Assembly: GCA_934630975.1 (NCBI GenBank)
Contig: CAKTXH010000076.1
Coordinates: 1 to 12,695, forward strand
Direction of reading: 5' to 3'
DNA from: an uncultured Clostridia bacterium
GTDB lineage: Bacteria; Bacillota; Clostridia; Christensenellales; Aristaeellaceae
DNA length: 12,695 bases
Within the stretch, counting starts at the first letter, position 1; each line of letters begins with the position of its first letter. Below are positions 1-6,474 of the stretch, in pieces. The position numbers were made by a program, and so were the translations under genes. The notes under the pieces were generated by a model. That model saw nothing but the letters and a program-made list of their open reading frames with translations. It was not told the DNA's origin and did not search any database.

Positions 1-1331
1 CTGGTCATGTTGACCGAGCCGATGATCACGCCGATGATGATGCAGCTGATGCCCACGCCGATGGCGCTGCGGCTGCCCTCCACCGTCGCCTGCACGATGG
101 TTTTCAGATCCATGCGCGTCTCCTTACGGAGCCACGACACGGGGATGGTGACAAAAATCGCGACAATCGCGGCGAACAGCGGCGTGTAGCCGGTAAACAT
201 CAGCGCCAGCAGAACGACCAGCGGGATGAGCAGGTGGCCGCGCTCTTTGAGCACCTCGCCCGCCTTCGGGATATTTTCCTTGGAGAGGCCTGAAAGGCCG
301 AGACGCTTGGCCTCCAGATGCACCGAGTAGAGCAGGGAGAGGTAATACAGGAACGCCGGAATCGCCGCCGCCAGCATCACCTTGGTGTAGCTGACGCACA
401 TGAATTCTGCCATGACGAAGCCGACCGCGCCCATGATCGGCGGGGTGAACTGGCCGCCGGTGGAAGCGACCGCCTCAACCGCCGCGGCAAAATCCTTCTT
501 ATAGCCCGTCTTTTTCATCAGCGGGATGGTGATCGTGCCGGTCGTCGCCACGTTGGCGATGGCCGAGCCGTTGATCATGCCCATCAGCGCGGAAGCGATA
601 ACCGCTACCTTCGCCGGACCGCCGGGCGTCTGGCCCACCAGCGTCAGCGCGATATCGTTGATGAACTGGGAAAACCCGCTGTATTTGAGGAACGCGCCGA
701 AGAGCACGAACACGAAGATATACGTCGCGGAAACGCCCGCGCCCGTGCCGAGAATTCCGTTGGTATCCCACACCAGCGCCTTGATCACGCGCTTGAGCGT
801 AAAGGCGCTCGTGCCGAACGTGCCGGGGATGTATCTGCCCCAGACCGCGAAATACGACAGGAAGATCAACGCGATGATGGCAAGGTTGCCGCTTGCGCGC
901 CGCGCCGCTTCAAACGCGACGATCAGACAGACCACGCCGACCCACACGTCCGTCGTATTCAGCCGCCCCGTTCGGGCAATCGCGTCGTATCGCAGAAACA
1001 AATAGCCGTAGCTGAGAATCGCCGCGGCAATCAGCGCGATATCCCAAACTGGCATGAGCTTGCGGCGGCGGCGCTCCTTCTTGAACGTCGGGTACAGCGT
1101 AAACGCCAGCGGCAGCAGGAACATGATATGCGCCGTGCGCAGCTTGACCGCGCCGAGCGTGCCGAACATGTTCGCCCAGACCTGGAACACCGCCCAGATG
1201 AGCAGCACCGCCGTGAGCACCTTTTCCATCGGGCCGATATACACGCGCAAACGGCTGTCCGCGTCCTTTTCTTCGACCAGCTTCTGCGCTTTATCGTCCA
1301 GCTCGGTCTGCGAGACGGTCTTTTCTTCCAT
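1..1331 (-). CDS. TRAP transporter fused permease (4TM/12TM, DctQM type), C-terminus cut by window edge
   Basis: This is a membrane permease of a tripartite ATP-independent periplasmic (TRAP) transporter, which imports organic acids or related solutes using an ion gradient and an extracytoplasmic binding protein. About 443 codons are present; fused permeases usually have 600-700 residues, so the last third is missing. Hydrophobic segments fill the sequence from residue 35 on. The DctM-like core shows GMINGSAIANVATTG (about 251-265) and STGGQFTPPIMGA (about 290-302), typical of the TAXI-associated fused family. The start ATG (1329-1331) has a GGAGG at 1339-1343, seven bases upstream. It sits first behind its own promoter. 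No binding protein is visible; it may lie beyond the left edge. The substrate cannot be deduced. It does not appear to be cotranscribed with the genes to its right, because a terminator intervenes. Confidence 0.95.
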   Translation of the reverse strand, partial: MEEKTVSQTELDDKAQKLVEEKDADSRLRVYIGPMEKVLTAVLLIWAVFQVWANMFGTLGAVKLRTAHIMFLLPLAFTLYPTFKKERRRRKLMPVWDIALIAAAILSYGYLFLRYDAIARTGRLNTTDVWVGVVCLIVAFEAARRASGNLAIIALIFLSYFAVWGRYIPGTFGTSAFTLKRVIKALVWDTNGILGTGAGVSATYIFVFVLFGAFLKYSGFSQFINDIALTLVGQTPGGPAKVAVIASALMGMINGSAIANVATTGTITIPLMKKTGYKKDFAAAVEAVASTGGQFTPPIMGAVGFVMAEFMCVSYTKVMLAAAIPAFLYYLSLLYSVHLEAKRLGLSGLSKENIPKAGEVLKERGHLLIPLVVLLALMFTGYTPLFAAIVAIFVTIPVSWLRKETRMDLKTIVQATVEGSRSAIGVGISCIIIGVIIGSVNMT

Positions 1332-1383
1332 ATGTTTTCCTCCGATGTGCGGGCCTTCATTGACCGCATCAAATTCGGGTATC

Positions 1384-1413
1384 AGTGTATCACGTTTTGC
1401 AACATTTTGTCAA
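1384..1413 (-). promoter_or_regulatory. Sigma-A-type promoter of the TRAP permease gene
   Basis: On the minus strand a perfect TTGACA -35 (1408-1413) is followed after 18 bases by TACACT (1384-1389). This leaves a leader of roughly 45 bases before the ATG at 1331. Just upstream of the -35 is a 10-base palindrome, ACATGCATGT (1413-1422). The -35 and spacer also carry the near-repeat TGTTGACAAAA / TGTTGCAAAA. Either could be an operator; that is inference only. Confidence 0.75.
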
Positions 1414-1442
1414 CATGCATGTGGAGTTCTTTTCGATCGTTC

Positions 1443-1477
1443 AAAAAAACCGCTCTTCCCCGGCTTGGGAAAAGCGG
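1443..1477 (-). terminator. Rho-independent terminator of the sortase/HAD/peptidoglycan-binding unit
   Basis: Read on the minus strand, a CCGCT-TTTCCC stem pairs with GGGGAA-GAGCGG around a short loop and runs directly into seven Ts (1449-1443). It lies 34 bases after the stop codon of the peptidoglycan-binding gene and separates that unit from the TRAP promoter. Confidence 0.88.
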
Positions 1478-1510
1478 CTCAATCAAGATTCTAAAGTTTT
1501 GGATGGCGGC

Positions 1511-2365
1511 TTAACGCGTCTCAACCAGCGCCGTATCGCCCAGCAGCGTCACGTTCACGCCGAACTGCGCCAGCATGGCTGCGTTCAGATACGCTTCGCC
1601 CGCGTAGGCATACACGCATTGGCTATCATCGGAAAGCAGAATCACGCCGTCGGCAATCGCCAGCGCATTTTCGCATAGACCGTCGCTTCCGTCGGTCATC
1701 ACGGCAATCTGCGCGCCGGTTTCCTGCTGCACCAGCTGCCAGCCGCCGTTTTCGTCGTAGGCGCAGTCATAGCCCAGCCGCTCCATCACCCCGCAGAGCG
1801 GGTAAAGCGTCTCCCCCGCCTCGGTCTGCCCGATCATCAGCCGCGCGTTCTGCCCGTCGATGCTGAAATCCATCTCCCGCATGGCAAACGGCGCGTGCGC
1901 CGCGTCCGGCGTGGCCGTCGGCACAGGCGTAGGCACGGGCGTCGGCGTGGGAATCGGCGTCGGGGTCGGGGTGGGCGTGGGGCTGGGCGTCGGCGTAGGC
2001 AGGGCAATCACGTCCTCGCTAAAGAGCGCCGCAATCGTCTGCGGGCCGACCTTGCCGTCGATCTTTTCCAGCTTATGCGCCCGCTGGAACGCGCGCACGG
2101 CCTTTTGGGTTTGCAGGCCGAATTTGCCGTCCACGTCCCCGGTCAGGTAGCCCAAATCATAGAGCCGCTGCTGCACAAGTCGAACGTCGTCGCCCTCCAG
2201 CCCGCGCATCAGAATCCGCTCGCCGAGGCGCACGGCTTCCATCTCCTGCGCCGTTACGACCGGCGGCGTCCAAACGGCCTCGTCCGTCGTGGCCTCCGCC
2301 TGCGCACAGACAGGCAGGGCAAGCGCTGCCAGCAATACAAAAGCGGCTAATCGTTTTCCTGTCAT
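1511..2365 (-). CDS. Secreted peptidoglycan-binding protein with Pro/Thr linker
   Basis: This is a 284-residue exported protein. The signal peptide (1-23) ends in a probable AQA cleavage site; Cys20 lacks a proper lipobox, so it is unlikely to be a lipoprotein. Residues about 54-115 form a PG_binding_1 domain (pattern: VRLVQQRLYDLGYLTGDVDG, then FG.QT..AVRAFQ). A proline-threonine linker follows (about 123-153). The C-terminal 125 residues resemble the copper amine oxidase N-terminal-like domain found in many Firmicute cell-surface proteins (hydrophobic strand pairs, PLCGVMERLGYD, later AYLNAAMLAQFGV). No catalytic residues are evident, so the role is probably wall attachment or scaffolding. 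It has no LPXTG-type signal despite the sortase two genes upstream. A GGAGGG ribosome binding site precedes the ATG, and only 24 bases separate it from the HAD gene. The linker is low-complexity; the C-terminal assignment is the weaker one. Confidence 0.85.
   Translation of the reverse strand: MTGKRLAAFVLLAALALPVCAQAEATTDEAVWTPPVVTAQEMEAVRLGERILMRGLEGDDVRLVQQRLYDLGYLTGDVDGKFGLQTQKAVRAFQRAHKLEKIDGKVGPQTIAALFSEDVIALPTPTPSPTPTPTPTPIPTPTPVPTPVPTATPDAAHAPFAMREMDFSIDGQNARLMIGQTEAGETLYPLCGVMERLGYDCAYDENGGWQLVQQETGAQIAVMTDGSDGLCENALAIADGVILLSDDSQCVYAYAGEAYLNAAMLAQFGVNVTLLGDTALVETR
1910..1999 (-). repeat. Hexanucleotide repeat encoding the Thr-Pro linker
   Basis: An approximately 6-base period (ACNCCN/ACGCCC-like on the coding strand) repeated about fifteen times encodes TP, IP, VP and SP pairs. 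It is the coding sequence of a flexible wall-spanning linker and a likely site of slippage, with length changes in multiples of two residues. Confidence 0.8.
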
Positions 2366-2389
2366 TTTTCCCTCCGTCTGAGAAGTTTC

Positions 2390-3037
2390 TCACACAAAGA
2401 AACGATCCATCATGCCTTTTTCATGCATGTGGAAGCCGTTGATGCCCATTTTCATGGCGGCCTCCACGTTAGGCAGGGTGTCGTCGATAAACAGCGTATG
2501 CGCCGGATCAAGGCTGCAGTCCGCAATCAGCTTTTCATAAATCGCCTTTTCCGGCTTTGCCAGATGGCAGGCGTAGGAGATCACGCCGCCGTCAAACAAA
2601 TCGCCGAAACGATCCGCGAATTTTTCGCGCATGCGCAGATAGCCCTCGCGCGGGTAGTTGCTCAGCAGATAGAGCCGCTTGCCCGCCCGGCGGCAGCGCT
2701 GCGCCGCGCGGAAGCCCTCGTCAATCGGCGTTTTCAGCTCGATCCAGCCGGTAAGCGCGCGCATGTATTCCGCCTCGTCCCCGCCGAACCGCTCGGCCAG
2801 CTTGTGCGCCGCATCGGCGTATTCCATCGTCCCGCGGTCGAAATTCTCCCAATACGGCCCATGATAAACGCGTGCGAGCATGTCCTGCTGCTTCTGCGCG
2901 TCGCCGGGGAAAAGCTGCTCCAGAAAATCCTTCGGCGCGTACCGAATCAAAATGTTGCCGATGTCAAAAACCACCGCGTCCACGCGATGCCACGGCATCG
3001 TTTCATATTCAAGGTCGAATCGAATCCCGTTTTCCAT
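2390..3037 (-). CDS. HAD-superfamily phosphatase, YihX-like
   Basis: This 215-residue cytoplasmic protein belongs to the haloacid dehalogenase superfamily. Motif I is VVFDIGNIL with nucleophile Asp25. The usual second Asp is Gly, as in the DLGN form of YihX-type sugar-phosphate phosphatases. Motif II is LLSN (Ser126), motif III Lys161 in AKPEK, and motif IV FIDD (Asp185/Asp186). A helical cap lies between residues about 35 and 105. The family dephosphorylates small phosphometabolites such as glucose-1-phosphate; the substrate here is unknown. The ATG at 3037 has AGGAG nine bases upstream. An internal Met14 is possible, but the upstream start has the better ribosome binding site. It lies 21 bases after the sortase stop and 24 before the next gene, so it is cotranscribed. 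A link to envelope work is suggested only by this position. The proximity of glgB makes a sugar-phosphate role conceivable. Confidence 0.88.
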   Translation of the reverse strand: MENGIRFDLEYETMPWHRVDAVVFDIGNILIRYAPKDFLEQLFPGDAQKQQDMLARVYHGPYWENFDRGTMEYADAAHKLAERFGGDEAEYMRALTGWIELKTPIDEGFRAAQRCRRAGKRLYLLSNYPREGYLRMREKFADRFGDLFDGGVISYACHLAKPEKAIYEKLIADCSLDPAHTLFIDDTLPNVEAAMKMGINGFHMHEKGMMDRFFV

Positions 3038-3058
3038 GTGCTTGCTCCTTTCGTGCTG

Positions 3059-4102
3059 TCACTGGCGCACCGCCATATTGACGGTCTCCCGCAGGCTGGC
3101 CTTGCTCTCCCCGTCGCGCTGCCGCCGGGCGATGACGACCAGCCGGTTTTCCTCCAGACAGGTGGAGAGCGTCAGCAGCGCGTCGGAGGGCTTCACATCC
3201 ATCGGGATGGCGTACATCGAAGCCAGCTCCGCGCGGCGGATGTAGCTGGCAAATTCCGCGTCGCTGGAAAACCGGGGATGCGCGAAGTAATCCAGAAAGT
3301 CGTCGCTGCTCGTATCCAGCGAAACGTTCACCACCGCGAAGATGACGTATCGCTCCTGATGCCAGAGTGTGCTGAAATCGACGAACGGATGCGCCTTCAG
3401 GTAGTCGATGCTCTTTTCGTACTGCGCCAGCCGGCCGAACATCGTGCCATCCTTCATATTGTGGCCGTGCAGCAGCAGGTTCTGCGTCCGCTCGGTCATC
3501 GGGTGGTTTTCATCCAGAAAGATCGTGCCCGCCGTCGATTTGTTTTTGTTGAAGTCGTGGGTCAGGTAATAGCTGTTGTCGCGGTAAACCACGGGCAGGT
3601 CGAGCACGTCGTCAATCGTCAGCCATGCGACCAGATCCGTGTTCTGCGCGTGCAGCGTCTCCATCTGCGCAAGCGGCGTGCCGCCCATGCGCTGGTACTG
3701 CGTGGTTTTGACGATATCCGGCGCAGTCGTGGCCGACTGCCGCCGTTCCGCCTCGGGGTTTTCCGTCGGTACGGGCGTTTCAACCGCCGCGGGTAGCGCC
3801 GTCTGCGCCTCTATCGGCGTTTCCTGCGCGTAGACTGCAACTGTCTCGCCGTGCAGCGCGGAAAGCTGCTTTTCCAGCCGCCTCGTCTGCACATAGCGCG
3901 CCCCGAAGCCGACCAGCTTCACCGCGCTCCACAGCGCCGCGCAGGCCAAAACCAGCGTCGCCGCGCGCCGCAGGCTCAGGCGGGGCAGGCGGCTTTTCTT
4001 TTTCCGCCGCTTCCGCCATCTCTGCCCGCCGACGGAAAAACCGCCGAGCTGCTGCGGCTCGCGCGGCGGCTGCGGCCTTCTGCGGCGTTTATGCTCCCCC
4101 AC
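3059..4102 (-). CDS. Class B sortase
   Basis: This membrane-anchored cysteine transpeptidase attaches proteins to the cell wall or to each other. Of 347 residues, the first 45 are very rich in Arg/Lys and lie in the cytoplasm. A transmembrane helix (about 47-66), a linker and an extracellular sortase domain (about 135-347) follow. The catalytic triad is visible: His214 in LLHGHNM, Cys315 in TLSTC and Arg320 in NRLVVIAR, with the TLSTC spacing typical of class B. The start is GTG (4100-4102), preceded by a plausible AAGGGGG site at about eight bases. It heads a three-gene unit with the HAD and peptidoglycan-binding genes. Only about 40 bases separate it from the glgB terminator, with no convincing promoter in between. 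Some transcription may therefore be readthrough from glgB. No protein in the window carries a sorting signal, so the substrates are elsewhere. Confidence 0.94.
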   Translation of the reverse strand: MGEHKRRRRPQPPREPQQLGGFSVGGQRWRKRRKKKSRLPRLSLRRAATLVLACAALWSAVKLVGFGARYVQTRRLEKQLSALHGETVAVYAQETPIEAQTALPAAVETPVPTENPEAERRQSATTAPDIVKTTQYQRMGGTPLAQMETLHAQNTDLVAWLTIDDVLDLPVVYRDNSYYLTHDFNKNKSTAGTIFLDENHPMTERTQNLLLHGHNMKDGTMFGRLAQYEKSIDYLKAHPFVDFSTLWHQERYVIFAVVNVSLDTSSDDFLDYFAHPRFSSDAEFASYIRRAELASMYAIPMDVKPSDALLTLSTCLEENRLVVIARRQRDGESKASLRETVNMAVRQ

Positions 4103-4143
4103 GGTGAGCGCCCCCTTTGCCTATCGTTTCTTTCGGGCCGTCA

Positions 4144-4181
4144 AGCAAAAGCAGCCTCCCCGACGAGGCCGAGGAGGCTGC
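4144..4181 (-). terminator. Rho-independent terminator of glgB
   Basis: On the minus strand GCAGCCTCC (4181-4173) pairs perfectly with GGAGGCTGC (4159-4151) and is followed by TTTTGCTT. It lies 36 bases after the glgB stop codon. The interrupted T-run suggests it may be leaky into the sortase unit. Confidence 0.82.
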
Positions 4182-4217
4182 GCGTTATGCTTAGTTTGCC
4201 ACGACGAGGCGCGTTTG

Positions 4218-6254
4218 TCAATCCTTCTTCTCCACCTTGCGCAGCACGACCGCCGTGCGCGCGGGCAGGTAGATCACAAAGCCGTCGCCCATCTGCGGGT
4301 CGTGCGCCCAGGTGTGATAGATCACGGATTTGTCGATGTTCTCGTACCCGCCGAATACCTTGTCGTCCGTGGAGAGCACGACCTGATAGTCGCCGTTCTC
4401 CGGCACAGGCACGAACAGCCCCGTTTGCGAACGCGTCGGGTGGAAGTTGAAGACGAAGACGCAGCCTTTTTTCTCAAAGGCGAGAATCTGGTCGTCCTCG
4501 TGCTGGCGCAGGCAGATCGGCATGCCGCCCTCCAGCACGTCGTATTTCTTGATCAGCGAAACCATCGCCTTATCGAAGTTGCCCAGCAGCTCGTAACGCA
4601 GGTAGCCGTTTTCCGCGAGGCTCCACTGTCTGCGCGCGTGGGCGAAGCTCCAGCCGTTGCCTTCGCGCGGGAAATCGATCCACTCCGGGTGGCCGAACTC
4701 GTTGCCCATGAAGTTGAGGTAACCTTCGCCGCCTGCCGCGATGGTGACAAGCCGGATCATCTTGTGCAGGGCGACGGCGCGCTCGACGACCATGTTCTCG
4801 TAGCCGCGGTTCATGCCCCAATACATCTCTTTATCCGCCAGGCGGAACATCAGCGTCTTGTCGCCGACGAGCGCCTGATCGTGGCTCTCGCAGTAGGCGA
4901 TGTTCTTTTCGCCGGGTCGGCGGGAAATCAGCTCGTAGTACAGGCGGCCGATGTTCCACTGGCCGTCCTGCTTTTCCTTGATGGTCTTGATGAAGTAATC
5001 CGGCAGACCCATGCTCAGCCGGTAATCAAACCCGATGCCGCCGTCCTTGACCGGCAGGCACATGCCCGGCATGCCGCTCATCTCCTCCGCCACGCAGAGC
5101 GCGCCGCGCTTAAACTCGTGCGTCAGCTCCGCCGCCAGCTGCAAGTAGGCGACGGCCTGCACGTCCGTGTTCATGGAGAAATACTGCCGGTAATCGGTAA
5201 ACGCGCTGCCCAGCCCGTGATCCAGGTAGATCATGCTGGTCACGCCGTCAAAGCGGAAGCCGTCGAAATGGTATTCTTCCAGCCAGAAGCGCACGTTGGA
5301 AAGCAGGAAGTGCACCACGCCGTTTTTGCCGTAGTCAAACACCTTGCTGCCCCAGGCCGGGTGATCGCCCGCGCCGCCGGCCTTGAAGAACTGGTCGTCC
5401 CGCCCGTCAAAGCCGTTGATGCCCTCGGCGGTATTCTTGACCGCATGGGAATGAACCAGATCGAGCAGCACGCTCAGCCCCATCGCGTGCGCCTCGTTGA
5501 TGAGCGCCTTGAGGTCGTCCGGCGTACCGTACCACGAGGAGGCCGCGAAGAAATTGCTGACCTGATAGCCGAAGGAAGCATAGTACGGATGTTCCATAAT
5601 GGCCATCAGCTGCACGGTGTTGTAGCCGTCTTTCTTGATGCGGGGCAGAATGTCGCGCATGAACTCGAGGTACGTGCCCACGCGCTCTTCCTCCGTCGCC
5701 ATGCCGATATGCGCTTCGTAAATCAGCGGCGGCACGTTGCGCTTCGGGCGGAATTTTTCATCCGTCCATTCGAATTCCTTGCGCGGGTTCCAGATGGCGG
5801 CGCTGAAGCTATGCGTCTTTTCATCCTGCACAACGTAGGTCGCGTACAGCGGGATGCGGTCTTCCGTGCCGCGCGCGCTGGTGACGACGACCTTCACCTT
5901 GCTGCGATGCTTGAGGGTGCGCACGCCGGGGATCACGATCTCCCAATTGCCGTTGCCCACCGCCTTCATCGGGTGGCTGGTGCGGTTCCAGTTGTTGAAA
6001 TCGCCGATCAGGTGCATGGCCGTCGCACCGGGCGCCCACTCGCGGTAAACCCAGCCGCCCTTGACCTTGTGAAAGCCGTAATACAGATGGCCGCTGGCGA
6101 ACTCCGTCAGCGTCTGCCCGGGCGCGAGCATCTCCTTCTTGCGCTGCTTAAAATGGCGGACGCGCTCGTTCAAATCGCCTTCAAATGCGGAAAGATTGGG
6201 GTCATCCTCTATGATTTTAAGCTTGCGGACTTGCTTCTTTGCGGTATCGCTCAT
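4218..6254 (-). CDS. glgB: 1,4-alpha-glucan (glycogen) branching enzyme, GH13_8 type
   Basis: The enzyme transfers alpha-1,4-glucan segments to alpha-1,6 positions during glycogen synthesis in the cytoplasm. The 678 residues show an N-terminal CBM48 domain (about 55-150; REWAPGAT, GDFNNW), then the GH13 barrel. Catalytic residues are nucleophile Asp336 in FRFDGVTSM, acid/base Glu390 in VAEEMSGMP, and Asp459 in ESHDQALVGDK. GGEGYLNFMGNEFGHPEW and the C-terminal beta domain follow. These blocks match human GBE1 and plant branching enzymes closely, as I recall them, rather than the usual bacterial GH13_9 form. An in-frame TTG lies one codon upstream, but ATG at 6254 is chosen because GAGGAG (6268-6263) sits eight bases from it. 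It has its own promoter and terminator, and no other glycogen gene is present in the window. Confidence 0.95.
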   Translation of the reverse strand: MSDTAKKQVRKLKIIEDDPNLSAFEGDLNERVRHFKQRKKEMLAPGQTLTEFASGHLYYGFHKVKGGWVYREWAPGATAMHLIGDFNNWNRTSHPMKAVGNGNWEIVIPGVRTLKHRSKVKVVVTSARGTEDRIPLYATYVVQDEKTHSFSAAIWNPRKEFEWTDEKFRPKRNVPPLIYEAHIGMATEEERVGTYLEFMRDILPRIKKDGYNTVQLMAIMEHPYYASFGYQVSNFFAASSWYGTPDDLKALINEAHAMGLSVLLDLVHSHAVKNTAEGINGFDGRDDQFFKAGGAGDHPAWGSKVFDYGKNGVVHFLLSNVRFWLEEYHFDGFRFDGVTSMIYLDHGLGSAFTDYRQYFSMNTDVQAVAYLQLAAELTHEFKRGALCVAEEMSGMPGMCLPVKDGGIGFDYRLSMGLPDYFIKTIKEKQDGQWNIGRLYYELISRRPGEKNIAYCESHDQALVGDKTLMFRLADKEMYWGMNRGYENMVVERAVALHKMIRLVTIAAGGEGYLNFMGNEFGHPEWIDFPREGNGWSFAHARRQWSLAENGYLRYELLGNFDKAMVSLIKKYDVLEGGMPICLRQHEDDQILAFEKKGCVFVFNFHPTRSQTGLFVPVPENGDYQVVLSTDDKVFGGYENIDKSVIYHTWAHDPQMGDGFVIYLPARTAVVLRKVEKKD

Positions 6255-6289
6255 CAAAAAAGCTCCTCTCCGTTTTTCTTTTTTCTTCG

Positions 6290-6318
6290 ATTGTACCCCA
6301 TTTTCCCATCAATTTCAA
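6290..6318 (-). promoter_or_regulatory. Promoter of glgB
   Basis: On the minus strand TTGAAA (6318-6313), a 17-base spacer and TACAAT (6295-6290) form a near-consensus sigma-A promoter. The leader is about 28 bases, ending in the GAGGAG ribosome binding site. Confidence 0.85.
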
Positions 6319-6325
6319 CACTTTT

Positions 6326-6369
6326 GAAGCAATCAATCTGAGCATTTTTTCAGAAAAGTCAATCGCTTC
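6326..6369. other. Imperfect dyad between two divergent promoters
   Basis: The arms GAAGC (6326-6330) and GCTTC (6365-6369) enclose an inner CTGA...TCAG pair. The dyad lies between the -35 of the glgB promoter and the -35 of the GH127-like gene promoter. The position would suit a shared operator, but the symmetry is weak and could be chance. Confidence 0.25.
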
Positions 6370-6383
6370 CCCGTTTTCTTCTG

Positions 6384-6412
6384 TTGACGCGGGGCGCGCG
6401 CGGCGTTAAACT
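6384..6412 (+). promoter_or_regulatory. Promoter of the DUF1680/GH127-like gene
   Basis: TTGACG (6384-6389), a 17-base spacer and TAAACT (6407-6412) resemble a sigma-A promoter. The spacer is almost pure alternating G and C (GCGCGCGC), which is unusual. The leader to the ATG at 6475 would be about 55 bases. It is oriented back-to-back with the glgB promoter. Confidence 0.65.
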
Positions 6413-6474
6413 ATATGTAGGTTTTTTCCCTTGGAAGGGCTTCTTTGAGAATTTTGATATCGGAGGATATTTTT

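Noticed and set aside
318..1514. A 398-codon plus-strand frame over the TRAP permease
   Set aside because: It is an Arg/His-rich shadow. The minus strand encodes a hydrophobic permease with family signatures, a ribosome binding site and a promoter.
1905..2005. CRISPR-like or satellite repeat array
   Set aside because: The 6-base periodicity is explained by coding for alternating Thr-Pro in a linker; there are no spacers.
2423..3796. A 457-codon plus-strand frame over the sortase and HAD genes
   Set aside because: It crosses two real minus-strand genes that have complete catalytic motifs. No ribosome binding site or domain supports it.
4103..4150. Promoter for the sortase unit (TTGACG within the T-run of the glgB terminator)
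   Set aside because: No -10 element lies at an acceptable distance, and a start there would fall within the ribosome binding site. Readthrough is at least as likely.
6255..6257. TTG start one codon upstream for glgB
   Set aside because: ATG at 6254 has the better distance (eight bases) to GAGGAG and is the commoner start codon.
4104..6341. A 745-codon open frame on the plus strand opposite glgB
   Set aside because: The minus-strand frame is an unmistakable branching enzyme. The plus-strand product is His/Arg/Val-rich with no domain, a typical shadow of GC-rich third positions.
6445..6474. Earlier ATG for the GH127-like protein
   Set aside because: It lacks a ribosome binding site, while GGAGG lies inside that stretch at the proper distance from ATG 6475.
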